Below are positions 1-8,524 of a DNA stretch of 64,000 nt, piece by piece. This DNA is from Arthrobacter sp. FW305-BF8. Lineage in GTDB: Bacteria > Actinomycetota > Actinomycetes > Actinomycetales > Micrococcaceae. Location: the NCBI RefSeq assembly GCF_021789315.1, contig NZ_CP084561.1, positions 1,302,001 to 1,366,000 of the forward strand. The letters run 5' to 3'. Made by a program: the position numbers and the translations under genes. Below the pieces are notes generated by a model that was given only the letters and a program-made list of their open reading frames with translations, did no database searches and was not told where the DNA came from. Position 1 is the first letter of the stretch. Each line of letters starts with the position of its first letter.

Positions 1-7
1 GCCGTCG

Positions 8-1258
8 TTACGGTGCTGAGACGGCGTCGAACGCGTTCACCCGGCCGTGGGCCCAGTACGTGCCCGTGCCAGCAACATCGTCGTCGGCGCTGGACTCCAC
101 GTTGGCGCGGACTGACGTGTTCGTGGCGCCCGGGTGCGAGCTCCAGGCAAGGGCGGCCGTTGCGGCGACGATGGGTGCCGACATGGAGGTGCCGTTGCCG
201 ACGTCGTAACCGAACGAGCGGTTGTTCTGCGTCCCGATGACGGTCTTGTGGTTCGGGAACGTTGAGTAGACGTTGACTCCGGGGGCCGCGATATCCACCC
301 AGCTGGCTCCGTAGGTTGAGAAGGACGCTTTGACGTCCTTGTTGTCAGTGGCGCCGACGGCAATGACGTTGGGGTAGGCGCCCGGGTAGATCTTGGTCTG
401 GTTGCCGCCGTTGCCTGCTGCGGCAACCAGCACCACACCCTTGCTCCAGGCGTTGTTGACGGCGGTTTCGAGGGTGCGTGATGCCCGCACGCCGATACTC
501 ATGTTGATCACCTTCGCGCCGTTGCTGACCGCCCAGTTGATGCCGTTCGCCAGGCCCGAGCTGGATCCGACCCCGCTGTCGTTGAGAACCTTGCCGGCCA
601 GAATGGTGCAGCCGGGGCACACGCCCGCCACGCCGGAGGTGTTGTGGGTGGCGGCGACAATGCCGGCCACGTGGGTACCGTGCCCATAAATGTCTTCATT
701 GCTTGTTGCACCGCTGAAGTTGGCCCGCAGGACAACCTTCGGGTTGATGTCCGGGTTGTCGGTTGCGACTCCAGAATCGAGGACGGCCACTTTGATGCCG
801 CTTCCGGTGGTGACCTTCCACGCTTCCACGGCGTCCACGTCGGCGTCGGGTTCGCCGGCGGGCACAGAGATGGTGCCGGCGGTGTTGTTAAACGACTGGC
901 CGGTGTTCTGCAGGGCGTACTGGCGCGGGAAATACGTGTCGGCTGTAGTGGCAGTAACCACCTCGTCCGGCTCGGCGTACTCAACTGCGGGGTTGCGGTT
1001 CAGGGCGTCGATCAGCTGGGGTTCCTTGCCAGCGGGAACCCTGATGACGCGAGCTCCGGTGCTCCCGACGTCGGATCCCTCCCCGAGGCCCTGCCGGCGT
1101 AGGAGGCTGGCCGCGGCGCCGTTGTCGCGGAACTTGACGATGATTTGGCCGGTGGCCTGCGACGGCTCGGGGGCCGCCGCGGAGCCCGTGGCTGCCAGGC
1201 TGATGGTGCCTAACCCCAGAACTGCCGCGGTGACACTGGCCATGATGAGTTTTTTCAT
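8..1258 (-). CDS. Secreted S8 subtilisin-like serine protease
   Basis: A 416-residue secreted peptidase. A basic, hydrophobic, Ala-rich N-terminus (MKKLIMAS..., residues 1-28) looks like a signal peptide. An inhibitor-I9-type propeptide follows (about 37-105, with IIVKF near its start), then the S8 catalytic domain. The triad is visible: Asp161 (VAVLDSG), His193 (YGHGTH) and Ser358 (GNGTSMSAP), with Asn283 (AAGNGG) as oxyanion residue. The ATG at 1258 was chosen because the signal peptide starts there; an in-frame ATG at 1306 would add 16 residues that do not fit a signal peptide. No C-terminal anchoring domain is present. Monocistronic; the hairpin at 1405-1440 separates it from the upstream gene on the same strand. 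Function inferred from family; substrate unknown. Confidence 0.93.
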   Translation of the reverse strand: MKKLIMASVTAAVLGLGTISLAATGSAAAPEPSQATGQIIVKFRDNGAAASLLRRQGLGEGSDVGSTGARVIRVPAGKEPQLIDALNRNPAVEYAEPDEVVTATTADTYFPRQYALQNTGQSFNNTAGTISVPAGEPDADVDAVEAWKVTTGSGIKVAVLDSGVATDNPDINPKVVLRANFSGATSNEDIYGHGTHVAGIVAATHNTSGVAGVCPGCTILAGKVLNDSGVGSSSGLANGINWAVSNGAKVINMSIGVRASRTLETAVNNAWSKGVVLVAAAGNGGNQTKIYPGAYPNVIAVGATDNKDVKASFSTYGASWVDIAAPGVNVYSTFPNHKTVIGTQNNRSFGYDVGNGTSMSAPIVAATAALAWSSHPGATNTSVRANVESSADDDVAGTGTYWAHGRVNAFDAVSAP

Positions 1259-1404
1259 GGGGTTATATTGCGCCACCCTGCTCCGGCTGGATAGGCCTGT
1301 CCGCAATTAGGACGAGGGGCCGCACGCGTCTGTGAGCGCTGCCATTACGCCGCCACCCCGGCCCGGGCCGCCGCCTCTTCCTCCGGTACGTTTGGCCTGG
1401 CACG

Positions 1405-1440
1405 CCAAAAGGCAGGGCGGCTGAGCCGCCCTGCCTTTGG
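1405..1440. terminator. Strong intrinsic hairpin
   Basis: A near-perfect inverted repeat: arms CCAAAAGGCAGGGCGGC and GCCGCCCTGCCTTTGG around a 3-base loop. It lies about 155 bases past the stop of the matC-type gene and upstream of the protease, both on the minus strand, so it probably ends the prpF/matC transcript. It is the only structure seen in the 337-base gap 1259-1595. Confidence 0.7.
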
Positions 1441-1595
1441 TGCGTACGGGTTCATTCCTGCGCCCGGCTTTCGGGCTACCTGTTGCGATGGAGTGCAGGG
1501 CCGTTCCGTCCGCTTGCCGGATGTGTATCCGGCAGTCCTGCCTGCCGGTGGTCACCGGCTGGCAGAAACCCTGGTGTGTTCCCTCCGGAAGGGGA

Positions 1596-3041
1596 TCACA
1601 TGATGCCGGTGGGTACCAGCAGGGCCCAGGCCAGGGCGGGTGCTGCGAGGACCACGCCTCCCGCGTACATCATGAGCTGCTTGTAGACGCGCTGGCGATC
1701 GTTGTCCCGGGCGTTGGCGACGACGAGGGCGCCGTCGGTGGAGAAGGGGGAGACATCGACGACGGTGGCCGCGATGGCGAGTGCCGCGACGGTTCCCGAG
1801 GCGCTCAGTGAGCTCGTTGCCAGCAGCGGGCCGGCCATGGGGATGAACGCGGTCAGCAGTGCCGTGGAGGAGGCGAAGGCGGAGCCGACCCCGATGACGT
1901 AGCAGAGGACCAGTGCGATCAGGAGCGGTGCTCCCAGGGCGAGGGCCATCTCCGCGAGGGTGTCGATGACGCCGACGTGCTGGAGCAGGGAGACGTAGGT
2001 GATCATGCCCGCCACCAGCAGGACGGTGGACCAGGAAACACCGCTAATGAACGATTTGTGTTCCTTGATGTTGACGAAGGCCAGCAGGAGCCCGGCGGAG
2101 AGGGCAACGAATCCGATGGGCATGTGGAAGCCCAGGGTGCACACGAGGATCGCAGCGATCAGTGCGAGCGTGAAGATCTGCTGGCCCTGGGGGCGTCCCA
2201 CGCGGGGCGTGTCCAGGCCGGCGTACTCGTTGGCGTGCTGGTCGCGCAGCTTGCCGAGGAGGGCGAACAGGACGATGGTCAGGGCGGAAAGGATGAAATT
2301 GAGGGCGAAGCTTGCCGTGAACAGTGCGCCCTGCTCGATGGGGAATCCGTTTTTCACGGAGATGTCATGCACCAGCACGCCGGCGACGGACAGCGGGGAG
2401 AAGCCGCCGGCGTGGGCTCCATTGATGACAAACGCGCCCATGAGGACCGGGTGGATGCGTGATTCGTAGGCAAGTCCCAGTGCTGCCGGGGCCAGGAGTG
2501 CGACGGCGGCCGGGGAGAAGGTGCCCAGTGCCGTCAGTGCGGCAGCCATGAGGAAGAACACCCACGGCAGGAGCATTGTCTTGCCCCTGACAAGGCGCAC
2601 GCAGGTCTGGACGATGATGTCGATGGACCCGTTCCGCTGGGCCATGCTGAAGAAGTAGGTGACGCCGATGATCGTCAGGACGATGCTGGCCGGGAAGTCC
2701 TCAAGGATCTGCTTGTCGGTCATTCCGAGCATGAAGTAGCCGACGCCGAAGGAGGCAACCAGCCCCATCACGCCGATGTTCAGCGGCCATTTGGTGGCGA
2801 CGACGAACATCACCACGAGGATGACGAGCGGGATGATCTGGGTGGCGGTCATGGTCGGCTCCGATTCCGAGGCGGCCGCGGGGCTGAACATGACACCCCC
2901 GAACAGGAGGGCGGCCAGACCCAGAATAGCGGTGGCGGCCACCGTCATCAGCAGGATACGGCGGCGACGGTTCGGACCCTGGGACTGTTCGTCGCGGGTG
3001 TCTGTATCCAGGAGTGCCGTTTGTTCTTCAGTCTTAGTCAT
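1596..3041 (-). CDS. SLC13/MatC-type dicarboxylate permease
   Basis: A 481-residue integral membrane protein with about 12 hydrophobic segments. It resembles the MatC/SLC13-like (CitMHS-type) dicarboxylate carriers: an N-terminal MatC-like half and a C-terminal half containing SAFASSTALLTAF and the SPFSTDGALVVANA stretch typical of substrate-binding re-entrant loops. The start is ATG 3041, preceded by GAGGAG; the frame stays open upstream but that part reads as a shadow of the prpF-like gene. It follows that gene by 46 bases on the same strand and is probably co-transcribed, so it likely imports the organic acid the isomerase acts on. Substrate not determinable from sequence. Confidence 0.82.
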   Translation of the reverse strand: MTKTEEQTALLDTDTRDEQSQGPNRRRRILLMTVAATAILGLAALLFGGVMFSPAAASESEPTMTATQIIPLVILVVMFVVATKWPLNIGVMGLVASFGVGYFMLGMTDKQILEDFPASIVLTIIGVTYFFSMAQRNGSIDIIVQTCVRLVRGKTMLLPWVFFLMAAALTALGTFSPAAVALLAPAALGLAYESRIHPVLMGAFVINGAHAGGFSPLSVAGVLVHDISVKNGFPIEQGALFTASFALNFILSALTIVLFALLGKLRDQHANEYAGLDTPRVGRPQGQQIFTLALIAAILVCTLGFHMPIGFVALSAGLLLAFVNIKEHKSFISGVSWSTVLLVAGMITYVSLLQHVGVIDTLAEMALALGAPLLIALVLCYVIGVGSAFASSTALLTAFIPMAGPLLATSSLSASGTVAALAIAATVVDVSPFSTDGALVVANARDNDRQRVYKQLMMYAGGVVLAAPALAWALLVPTGIM

Positions 3042-3087
3042 GATGCTGTCTCCTCGTTGAGTGGCGCAGGTCAGTTGGTGGCCCAGC

Positions 3088-4206
3088 TCAGTTGGTGGCG
3101 CTGGCGAAGGAGGCGTCGACGGCGCTGCCGAGGGCCTCGGGGAGGTGGATGGTGGTGGTTGCGATGGTGCGGGCGGTCCGGTCGACGCCGACCAGCAGCG
3201 ATCCGTCCCGTTCCTCACTCCAGGTTTCGATCACGCCGGCCGGTGTCTGCAGCCGCAGGGTGGGGCGAAGGGTGCTGCCGGTGATGCTGTTAAGCACAGT
3301 GCCCGGGGTGCGGGCGGCGAGGGTCAGTGCGATGCTGCCGGTGATGGCGAGCGCCGGGTGGGGCTTGCCCATCGAGAGCATCATGACGCTGACGTCGCTT
3401 TCCGAGTCTGCCTGGGCCGGTGAAGCTGCGATCGCCACCTTGGGGATGGCACGCGCCGCGTCGGTGGTGGTGGCTGCGAGCCCCATCCGCACTGCTGCCT
3501 GGCGGCGGATGTGCTCCAGCGTCTCCAGTTGCAGCTCTACCCCGGCGGACCAGCTGTGGTAGCGCTCCGGGTCAAGGCCCAGGTCCTCAGCCCGGAGAAT
3601 GACTACCGGTGCTCCGGCGTCGACCATGGAGACGGTCCAGCGGGTTCCGCCGGCGGTGATGGTGTCCGTGGCAGATCCTGTGGGAAGCAGCTGGCCGGTG
3701 GTTTTGCCGGCCGGATCCTGGAAGCCGAGCCCCACCCGGTACCCGGGGAACGGCACGCCGGGCATCTGGGCCTGCGGCACGATCGGCAGGGCACCGGACG
3801 GCGTGGACACCCGCTGGATGATGATCTGGCCGGTGTTGGTGTTGCGGGTGACGATCCGGGTGACGTCGCCGGTGGGCACCACCCAGCCCTTTTCGATGGC
3901 GTACAGGCCCACCACTGCCGAGCAGTTGCCGCAGTTGCTGCCCCAGTCCACCGCGGCCTCTTCGATGCCCACCTGGGCGAAGGTGAACTCGACATCAACG
4001 TCATCATCTGCCGGGCGGTGAAGGATCATCGCTTTGCTGGTGGTGGACGTTGCCCCGCCAACGCCGTCGATCTGCCGGTGGTCCGGGCTGCCGAACAGCC
4101 GGGGAAGCAGCACGTCCGGGCTGGTTCCCGTCCCGCCCAGCTGTCCGGTTTCGAAGACCCAGCACTTGCTGGTGCCTCCGCGCATCCACTCCGCTTCGAT
4201 CTTCAT
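3088..4206 (-). CDS. PrpF/GalD-type isomerase
   Basis: A 372-residue member of the PrpF family (2-methylaconitate isomerases and 4-oxalomesaconate tautomerases, diaminopimelate-epimerase fold). Family signatures are MRGGTSKCWVF near the N-terminus, SKAMILH, and NCGNCSAVVGLYAIEKGWV around residues 95-115. The chosen start is ATG 4206, with AAGGAA upstream, because the PrpF pattern begins IEAEWMRGGTSK; a longer frame to 4323 has no supporting match. It lies upstream of a dicarboxylate permease and divergent from a LysR regulator, which suggests a small inducible tricarboxylate or aconitate-like uptake and isomerisation pathway. Which substrate is used cannot be decided without the rest of a pathway. 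Confidence 0.85.
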   Translation of the reverse strand: MKIEAEWMRGGTSKCWVFETGQLGGTGTSPDVLLPRLFGSPDHRQIDGVGGATSTTSKAMILHRPADDDVDVEFTFAQVGIEEAAVDWGSNCGNCSAVVGLYAIEKGWVVPTGDVTRIVTRNTNTGQIIIQRVSTPSGALPIVPQAQMPGVPFPGYRVGLGFQDPAGKTTGQLLPTGSATDTITAGGTRWTVSMVDAGAPVVILRAEDLGLDPERYHSWSAGVELQLETLEHIRRQAAVRMGLAATTTDAARAIPKVAIAASPAQADSESDVSVMMLSMGKPHPALAITGSIALTLAARTPGTVLNSITGSTLRPTLRLQTPAGVIETWSEERDGSLLVGVDRTARTIATTTIHLPEALGSAVDASFASATN

Positions 4207-4300
4207 GATCCCGTTCCTTGCTTCTCGACTGCCGCGATGTGTTCGGGGCCTGTATCGAGATTGAGTCAGATCACAAATGAAGACAATGTTGGATTTCTGA

Positions 4301-4313
4301 ACTACTGTGTAGT
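4301..4313. promoter_or_regulatory. Candidate LysR operator
   Basis: The dyad ACTAC-TGT-GTAGT sits in the 220-base divergent region between the prpF-like gene and the LysR gene, where a LysR-type T-N11-A site is expected. Assignment rests on position and symmetry only. Confidence 0.35.
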
Positions 4314-4426
4314 CCTTCTTCATTCACTGCAACTGCAGGCTTGGAAGTCGCCCCGGATCTCCTCTCAGACCAGCTAGTAGGCCTAAAGAAGCCGCACGAA
4401 ATGCGGAGTCTGCATAGAATGAACCA

Positions 4427-5386
4427 ATGGCGGAGAAGGGTGAAGCAGTGGTTAACGATGAAGCCCAAGATTTATTTGATATCCGGCGGCTGGCCCTGCT
4501 GGTGGAGGTCGTCGAGCAGGGATCGATCACTGCTGCGGCCGAACTGATGCTGTACACGCCCTCGGCGGTCTCCCAGCAGCTGCGGAAGCTCGAACAGGAA
4601 GTCGGGCAGCCTCTCCTCAACCGCCGCTCGCGCGGAGTGGTCCCCACGGAGGCTGGGCAGGTGCTCGCCGGCCACGCCCGCAAGATCATCGGGCAGATGC
4701 GGGCCGCCCAGTCGGACCTGGACCAAATCGCGGGACTCAAGCGCGGTTCCCTGACGGTAGGGACGTTTCCGACTCTCGCCGGGTCATTCATGCCCGTTGT
4801 CATCCGGGCCTTCAAGAAGAGGTACCCGGCGATTGGGCTCTCGCTGCGAAGTGCACGCTTCGAGGAGCTTGTTGATGACCTGCAGTCGGGAGTCACCGGG
4901 CTCTGCCTGCTGTGGGACTACCCCTGGAACCGCTTTCATGATGATTCCATCCGGATCACGGAGGTCTTCCAGGAAAGCACGGTCATCCTGGTATCGCGCG
5001 GACACCCGCTCGCCGACCGTGAAGAGATAAGAATGGAAGAGCTCCGGAAAGAATCGTGGATCGTGCGGGCCGAGGCCCACCCCGTGGTGGAGGTGCTGCA
5101 GCGCTCTGCCCATGAGGCCGGGTTCGAACCAACGATTGGCTTCCTGGCCAACGACTACCAGGAAGCCCAGGCGATGGTGAGCGTCGGAATGGGCGTGGCC
5201 ATGGTGCCCAAGACCGCTGTGGCCCTGCAGCACCCTGACGTCCGGGTCATCTGCCTCGGCTCCGCCGCACCCCTGCGGCGGGTGCTGCTGGCCCAGCGCC
5301 AGGACAAGGTCTACGCTCCGGCGGAGGTTGCTTTCCACTCCACCCTGCTGGAAATCGCCCGCGAACATGCCGAAGACTACCTGTAA
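4427..5386 (+). CDS. LysR family transcriptional regulator
   Basis: A 319-residue LTTR. The N-terminal winged HTH occupies about residues 17-75 (LFDIRRLALLVEVVEQGSIT, then SAVSQQLRKLEQEVGQPLL), followed by a two-lobed effector-binding domain. It is divergent from the prpF-like/matC-like pair, the usual arrangement for a regulator of the neighbouring operon with an organic-acid co-inducer. ATG 4427 has only a weak ribosome site; GTG 4448 is preceded by GGAGAAGGG at good spacing and may be the true start (312 residues). Confidence 0.9.
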   Translation: MAEKGEAVVNDEAQDLFDIRRLALLVEVVEQGSITAAAELMLYTPSAVSQQLRKLEQEVGQPLLNRRSRGVVPTEAGQVLAGHARKIIGQMRAAQSDLDQIAGLKRGSLTVGTFPTLAGSFMPVVIRAFKKRYPAIGLSLRSARFEELVDDLQSGVTGLCLLWDYPWNRFHDDSIRITEVFQESTVILVSRGHPLADREEIRMEELRKESWIVRAEAHPVVEVLQRSAHEAGFEPTIGFLANDYQEAQAMVSVGMGVAMVPKTAVALQHPDVRVICLGSAAPLRRVLLAQRQDKVYAPAEVAFHSTLLEIAREHAEDYL

Positions 5387-5416
5387 CGGCCGCGGGGATC
5401 TTTGAACATGACGAAA

Positions 5417-5455
5417 GCCGTCCCCCTAGAGCAGATTGCCCGCTCAGGGGACGGC
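5417..5455. terminator. Hairpin between convergent genes
   Basis: Inverted repeat GCCGTCCCC...GGGGACGGC with a roughly 21-base loop, between the stop of the LysR gene and the convergent DUF4383 gene. Its position suggests bidirectional termination; the loop is long for a classical terminator. Confidence 0.5.
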
Positions 5456-5491
5456 CGCCGTCGTCGGTTAATTCAGGACCGTGGGTCCGCG

Positions 5492-5965
5492 CTACGGCGT
5501 GGCGCTTCCCCTCGTCCGGTCCATGGCATCCCTGCCGAGCCAGAGGCCCAGGCCGACCATGGCCAGGCCGAGGATGAGGTGCAGCCAGTTGTCGGCGGTG
5601 TTGAACGGGACGAAGTTGGCGCTCCCGTCCATGTCAATGACCAGGCCGTAGATCCACAGGACGATGTACACGATGCCGCCGCCAAGCAGGAACCAGCGGG
5701 CCGACGAGGCCGTCCGGGCCATGGCAATGCCGGCCGCGCCGAACAGCAGATGGACGATGTTGTGCAGAACGGACACCTGGAACACCCCCAGCAGCATGGC
5801 GCCGGAGTCATGTCCGGCAAGGGTCATGGCGCCGTAGTTGGTGGTGGTCCCGGGGATAAACCCGAGGACGCCGACCAGCAGGAAAACCGCACCAAGGCCC
5901 ATGGCGGTGTTGTGAAGGGACAACCCCATCGCGTGGTGGTGGGTGGGGTGTGAAGCGGTAGTCAT
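5492..5965 (-). CDS. DUF4383 small membrane protein
   Basis: A 157-residue membrane protein with four predicted transmembrane segments and the DUF4383 pattern (HNxVHLLFGAAGIA, and NTADNWLHLILG near the C-terminus). The chosen start is ATG 5965 behind GAGGGAG; the longer upstream frame is non-specific. A His-rich N-terminus (HPTHHHA) precedes the first membrane segment. It is transcribed alone and convergent with the LysR gene. No biochemical role is established for the family. Confidence 0.82.
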   Translation of the reverse strand: MTTASHPTHHHAMGLSLHNTAMGLGAVFLLVGVLGFIPGTTTNYGAMTLAGHDSGAMLLGVFQVSVLHNIVHLLFGAAGIAMARTASSARWFLLGGGIVYIVLWIYGLVIDMDGSANFVPFNTADNWLHLILGLAMVGLGLWLGRDAMDRTRGSATP

Positions 5966-6222
5966 TAGTCTCCCTCTCACGCGGGTTACCGGTTCTTCAG
6001 GTGGAGAACCGGCCGCGCGGCAGGAGTCGCAGGAATCCTGCCGACGTCCACAGCCTACTCCTGAAAACCGCGTGTGTGCAGGGAAAAGTGGCTTCCGAGA
6101 GCGTGCAAATCGACCGGGCAGGCGATGAAACAACGGCGCCGCGCAACCCAATAGCATTGGTACCTGGAAGGGCCGGACGGCGGTGCCGTCATCGGCTGGG
6201 GCAATGACACGGTCAAGGCCGT

Positions 6223-7029
6223 ATGGGGTTGGTGGATACGATGCGACCGGGAACGGCGGACAAGCGAAGCGCGCGGCCTGCAAAGAGGAAACGCGAGTCA
6301 GGGCTTGGCTACTTCATCCTTGGCAGCGCCGTCTTTCTTGGCTCGCTGGCGTTGGTCCTCTTTGGACGGATCGAGCCAACCTGGCCCGTCTTCACAGCGC
6401 TGGCTGCTGGAATCACGCTGGGGATCTGGCTCTTTCGGTTCGGCTCACGCCACGCGTGGGTGTCCATGCTGTGTCTCTTCGGTTCCCTGGCCATGTGTCT
6501 GATCCTGGGGATTAACGTCAATTCGGCAGCGGGCATCGCGTGGATGGGAGGTTTCGTTGCGGGAACGAACCTGGGAACGGGGTGGAGGCTGGCAATCGGA
6601 AGCTCCAAGCCAACGGCGGCGTGGACGGTGAACGGGCACGGGTTCAGCACCGCGGCGGAGGCCCGGAATGCGGCTGCCAGTGCATTGATTTCCCTGGACG
6701 GGCGTGCACGCGCGCACCTGGCAGTTGAGCATCGGGCGGCCCGTTTCGAGGTGGCCGGAAGTGCGGCATCGGGGCTAGTGTGCCATCGAAATCCGAAGGC
6801 CGGGCAGGTGGGGTCATGGGCGGTGTTGGTGCGGCCCGGGCAGGTGGCGGACGAATCGGTGGATGTGCCGATGGGCCCGGTGACGGGTTTCATTCCTTCG
6901 CGGTTCGTCAATGACCTTGGGCCCGTTGAGGCAGCGCTGGCGGATTTCCTTGGGAATCCGGGGTCCGCGCCTTCGGGTCAGGAATGGATGACGGGCGAGA
7001 ACGCCATGGACATGCGCCTAGGTTCCTAG
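6223..7029 (+). CDS. Hypothetical membrane protein
   Basis: A 268-residue protein not assigned to a family. The basic N-terminus (ADKRSARPAKRKRES) is followed by about four hydrophobic segments between residues 30 and 125, then a soluble C-terminal region of about 140 residues containing an Ala-rich stretch (STAAEARNAAASAL). ATG 6223 and ATG 6241 are both possible starts; neither has a strong ribosome site. Its last codons overlap, on the opposite strand, the stop of a decayed GntR fragment at 7018. The 257 bases upstream (5966-6222) hold nothing recognisable. Confidence 0.6.
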   Translation: MGLVDTMRPGTADKRSARPAKRKRESGLGYFILGSAVFLGSLALVLFGRIEPTWPVFTALAAGITLGIWLFRFGSRHAWVSMLCLFGSLAMCLILGINVNSAAGIAWMGGFVAGTNLGTGWRLAIGSSKPTAAWTVNGHGFSTAAEARNAAASALISLDGRARAHLAVEHRAARFEVAGSAASGLVCHRNPKAGQVGSWAVLVRPGQVADESVDVPMGPVTGFIPSRFVNDLGPVEAALADFLGNPGSAPSGQEWMTGENAMDMRLGS

Positions 7030-7195
7030 GCGATCTGCCGCCCCTGGCGTTCCCTCCGCCAGCCCCATGAACATGGTCCGGTGCAGGATGTCCACGTGCT
7101 TCCGTGAGATTTCGACGGCGGTGTCCCCGTCGTGGGCGCGCAGCGCCGTCACCAGCGCGACAGTTGGTGGAACTGCTCGTCAGCCTGGTGGTAGC
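7018..7195 (-). pseudogene. Decayed 3' fragment of a GntR/FCD regulator gene
   Basis: This stretch is nearly identical to the 3' end of the intact GntR gene at 9548-10375. Bases about 7063-7152 match about 9586-9673, and 7161-7193 match about 9803-9835, so roughly 120 bases of the intact gene are missing between the blocks. The minus-strand frame still reads RTMFMGLAEG against RTMFMGLAQG in the intact copy and ends at a TAG at 7018-7020. No HTH part or start codon remains, so it is a dead remnant of a second copy. Confidence 0.85.
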
Positions 7196-7225
7196 CGCCC
7201 GCTAATCAGTTACGATTTAACCCAT

Positions 7226-7323
7226 CAAGGGGAGTACTCCCGTCAGCGAGTGGCCCGTCAATACGGATGCAGCGATGCATCCCGGGCCGCCGGCTCCGGT
7301 TCATCCGGGCGGAGGAGACCTTG
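7226..7323 (+). promoter_or_regulatory. yybP-ykoY-like (Mn2+) riboswitch upstream of terC
   Basis: The leader carries hallmark blocks of the yybP-ykoY aptamer: CAAGG at 7226-7230 able to pair with CCTTG at 7319-7323 (P1), the conserved GGGGAGTA at 7229-7236, a GTCAATACG block near 7257, and a GC-rich hairpin (CCCGGGCCGCCGG...). The ribosome site GGAGGAG at 7311-7317 lies at the 3' edge of the aptamer, so ligand-dependent folding could directly control its exposure. Known yybP-ykoY RNAs sense Mn2+ and often precede terC-like genes; the call here is by eye, not by covariance model. Confidence 0.7.
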
Positions 7324-7357
7324 GCGCATGTCAACGCCTACCCCTTTGGAGCCCACC

Positions 7358-8455
7358 ATGCAGGTAACCCCTCTGGTATGGATCATCACCATCGCCGTGA
7401 CCATCCTGTTCTTCGTCTACGAGTTCTTCGCCCACGTCCGCAAACCCCACGAACCGTCGATCGGCGAATCGGCGCGCTGGTCGGCGTTTTACATCGGACT
7501 CGCGCTGCTGTTCGGCGTCGCGATTGGAATGGTGGCGGGCTGGACGTTTGGCGGCGAGTACTTCGCCGGTTACCTCACCGAAAAAGCCCTGTCCGTCGAC
7601 AACCTGTTCGTCTTCCTCATCGTGATGACAGGGTTCGCCGTCCCCAGGAAGTACCAACAGAAGGTGCTGATGGTGGGCATCATCATCGCCCTCATCCTGC
7701 GCGGCGGCTTCATCGCCATCGGGGCCACGCTGATTGAAAACTTCTCCTGGGTGTTCTACATCTTCGGCGCCCTGCTGCTCTTCCTCGCGTACCGGCAGGC
7801 CTTCGGCGGCCATGACGGCAACCCGGCCGACGGCAGGTTCATGACATTCGTGCGCCGCGCCCTGCCGGTCACCCCGGACTACCACCGGGACAGGCTCACT
7901 GTGAACCTGGACGGCAAGCGGTTCGTGACGCCGATGCTGCTCACCATCATTGCCATCGGCTTCGTGGACCTGATCTTCGCGGTCGACTCGATTCCCGCAA
8001 TCTACGGCCTGACGGGCGAGGCGTATATCGTCTTCACCGCCAACGCTTTCGCCCTGATGGGCCTGCGGCAGCTGTTCTTCCTCATCGGAGGACTGCTGGA
8101 ACGCCTGGTGTACCTCGCGCAGGGCCTGGCCGTCATCCTGGCGTTTATCGGTGTGAAGCTGGTCTTCCACGCCCTGCACGTCAACGAGGTGTCCTTCATC
8201 AACGGTGGCCAGCCGCTCCTGTGGGTGCCTGAGATCCCCATCTGGTTCTCACTGCTCTTCATCGCTGCCGCCATTCTGGTGGCCACGGTGGCCAGCCTGG
8301 CCAAGACCCGCAGCGGCCAGGTTGGCGACGGCGGCGGGGGTGCCCTCGGTGACAGAGCGGTCCATGAAGACACCTCCACGGCGGCCGTGGCGTACCAGGA
8401 TGCGGACGCTGGCGTGGGGGAGGACACGGACAGCACGGCCCGCAGCAGGCGGTAG
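7358..8455 (+). CDS. TerC family integral membrane protein
   Basis: A 365-residue TerC-family protein with about eight to nine membrane segments. Signature stretches are LTEKALSVDNLFVFLIV near residue 70 and GFVDLIFAVDSIPAIYGLT near residue 190, whose acidic residues in membrane segments are family-typical and implicated in metal transport (Mn2+ efflux/metalation in characterised homologues). The start is ATG 7358 (TGGAG six bases upstream) or ATG 7328 (GGAGGAG ten bases upstream), the latter adding ten residues. The soluble Gly- and acid-rich C-terminal tail (GDGGGGALGD...) is lineage-specific. The Mn2+ riboswitch-like leader fits a manganese-homeostasis role. Confidence 0.9.
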   Translation: MQVTPLVWIITIAVTILFFVYEFFAHVRKPHEPSIGESARWSAFYIGLALLFGVAIGMVAGWTFGGEYFAGYLTEKALSVDNLFVFLIVMTGFAVPRKYQQKVLMVGIIIALILRGGFIAIGATLIENFSWVFYIFGALLLFLAYRQAFGGHDGNPADGRFMTFVRRALPVTPDYHRDRLTVNLDGKRFVTPMLLTIIAIGFVDLIFAVDSIPAIYGLTGEAYIVFTANAFALMGLRQLFFLIGGLLERLVYLAQGLAVILAFIGVKLVFHALHVNEVSFINGGQPLLWVPEIPIWFSLLFIAAAILVATVASLAKTRSGQVGDGGGGALGDRAVHEDTSTAAVAYQDADAGVGEDTDSTARSRR

Positions 8456-8483
8456 CCTCCGGCCGGCTAGCCGCGCAGGATGT

Positions 8484-8519
8484 ACGACGGCGGCACCAAG
8501 GCTTGGGTGCCGCCGTCGT
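8484..8519. terminator. Bidirectional terminator
   Basis: Arms ACGACGGCGGCACC(-)AAG and CTTGGGTGCCGCCGTCGT form an almost perfect stem with one bulged base. It lies between the convergent terC and oxidoreductase genes, within 30 bases of one stop and 6 of the other. Confidence 0.75.
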
Positions 8520-8524
8520 CCGGA

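Noticed and set aside
7067..7357. Long N-terminal extension of the TerC protein
   Set aside because: The extra codons run antisense through the GntR remnant and through the riboswitch-like leader, and have no family match.
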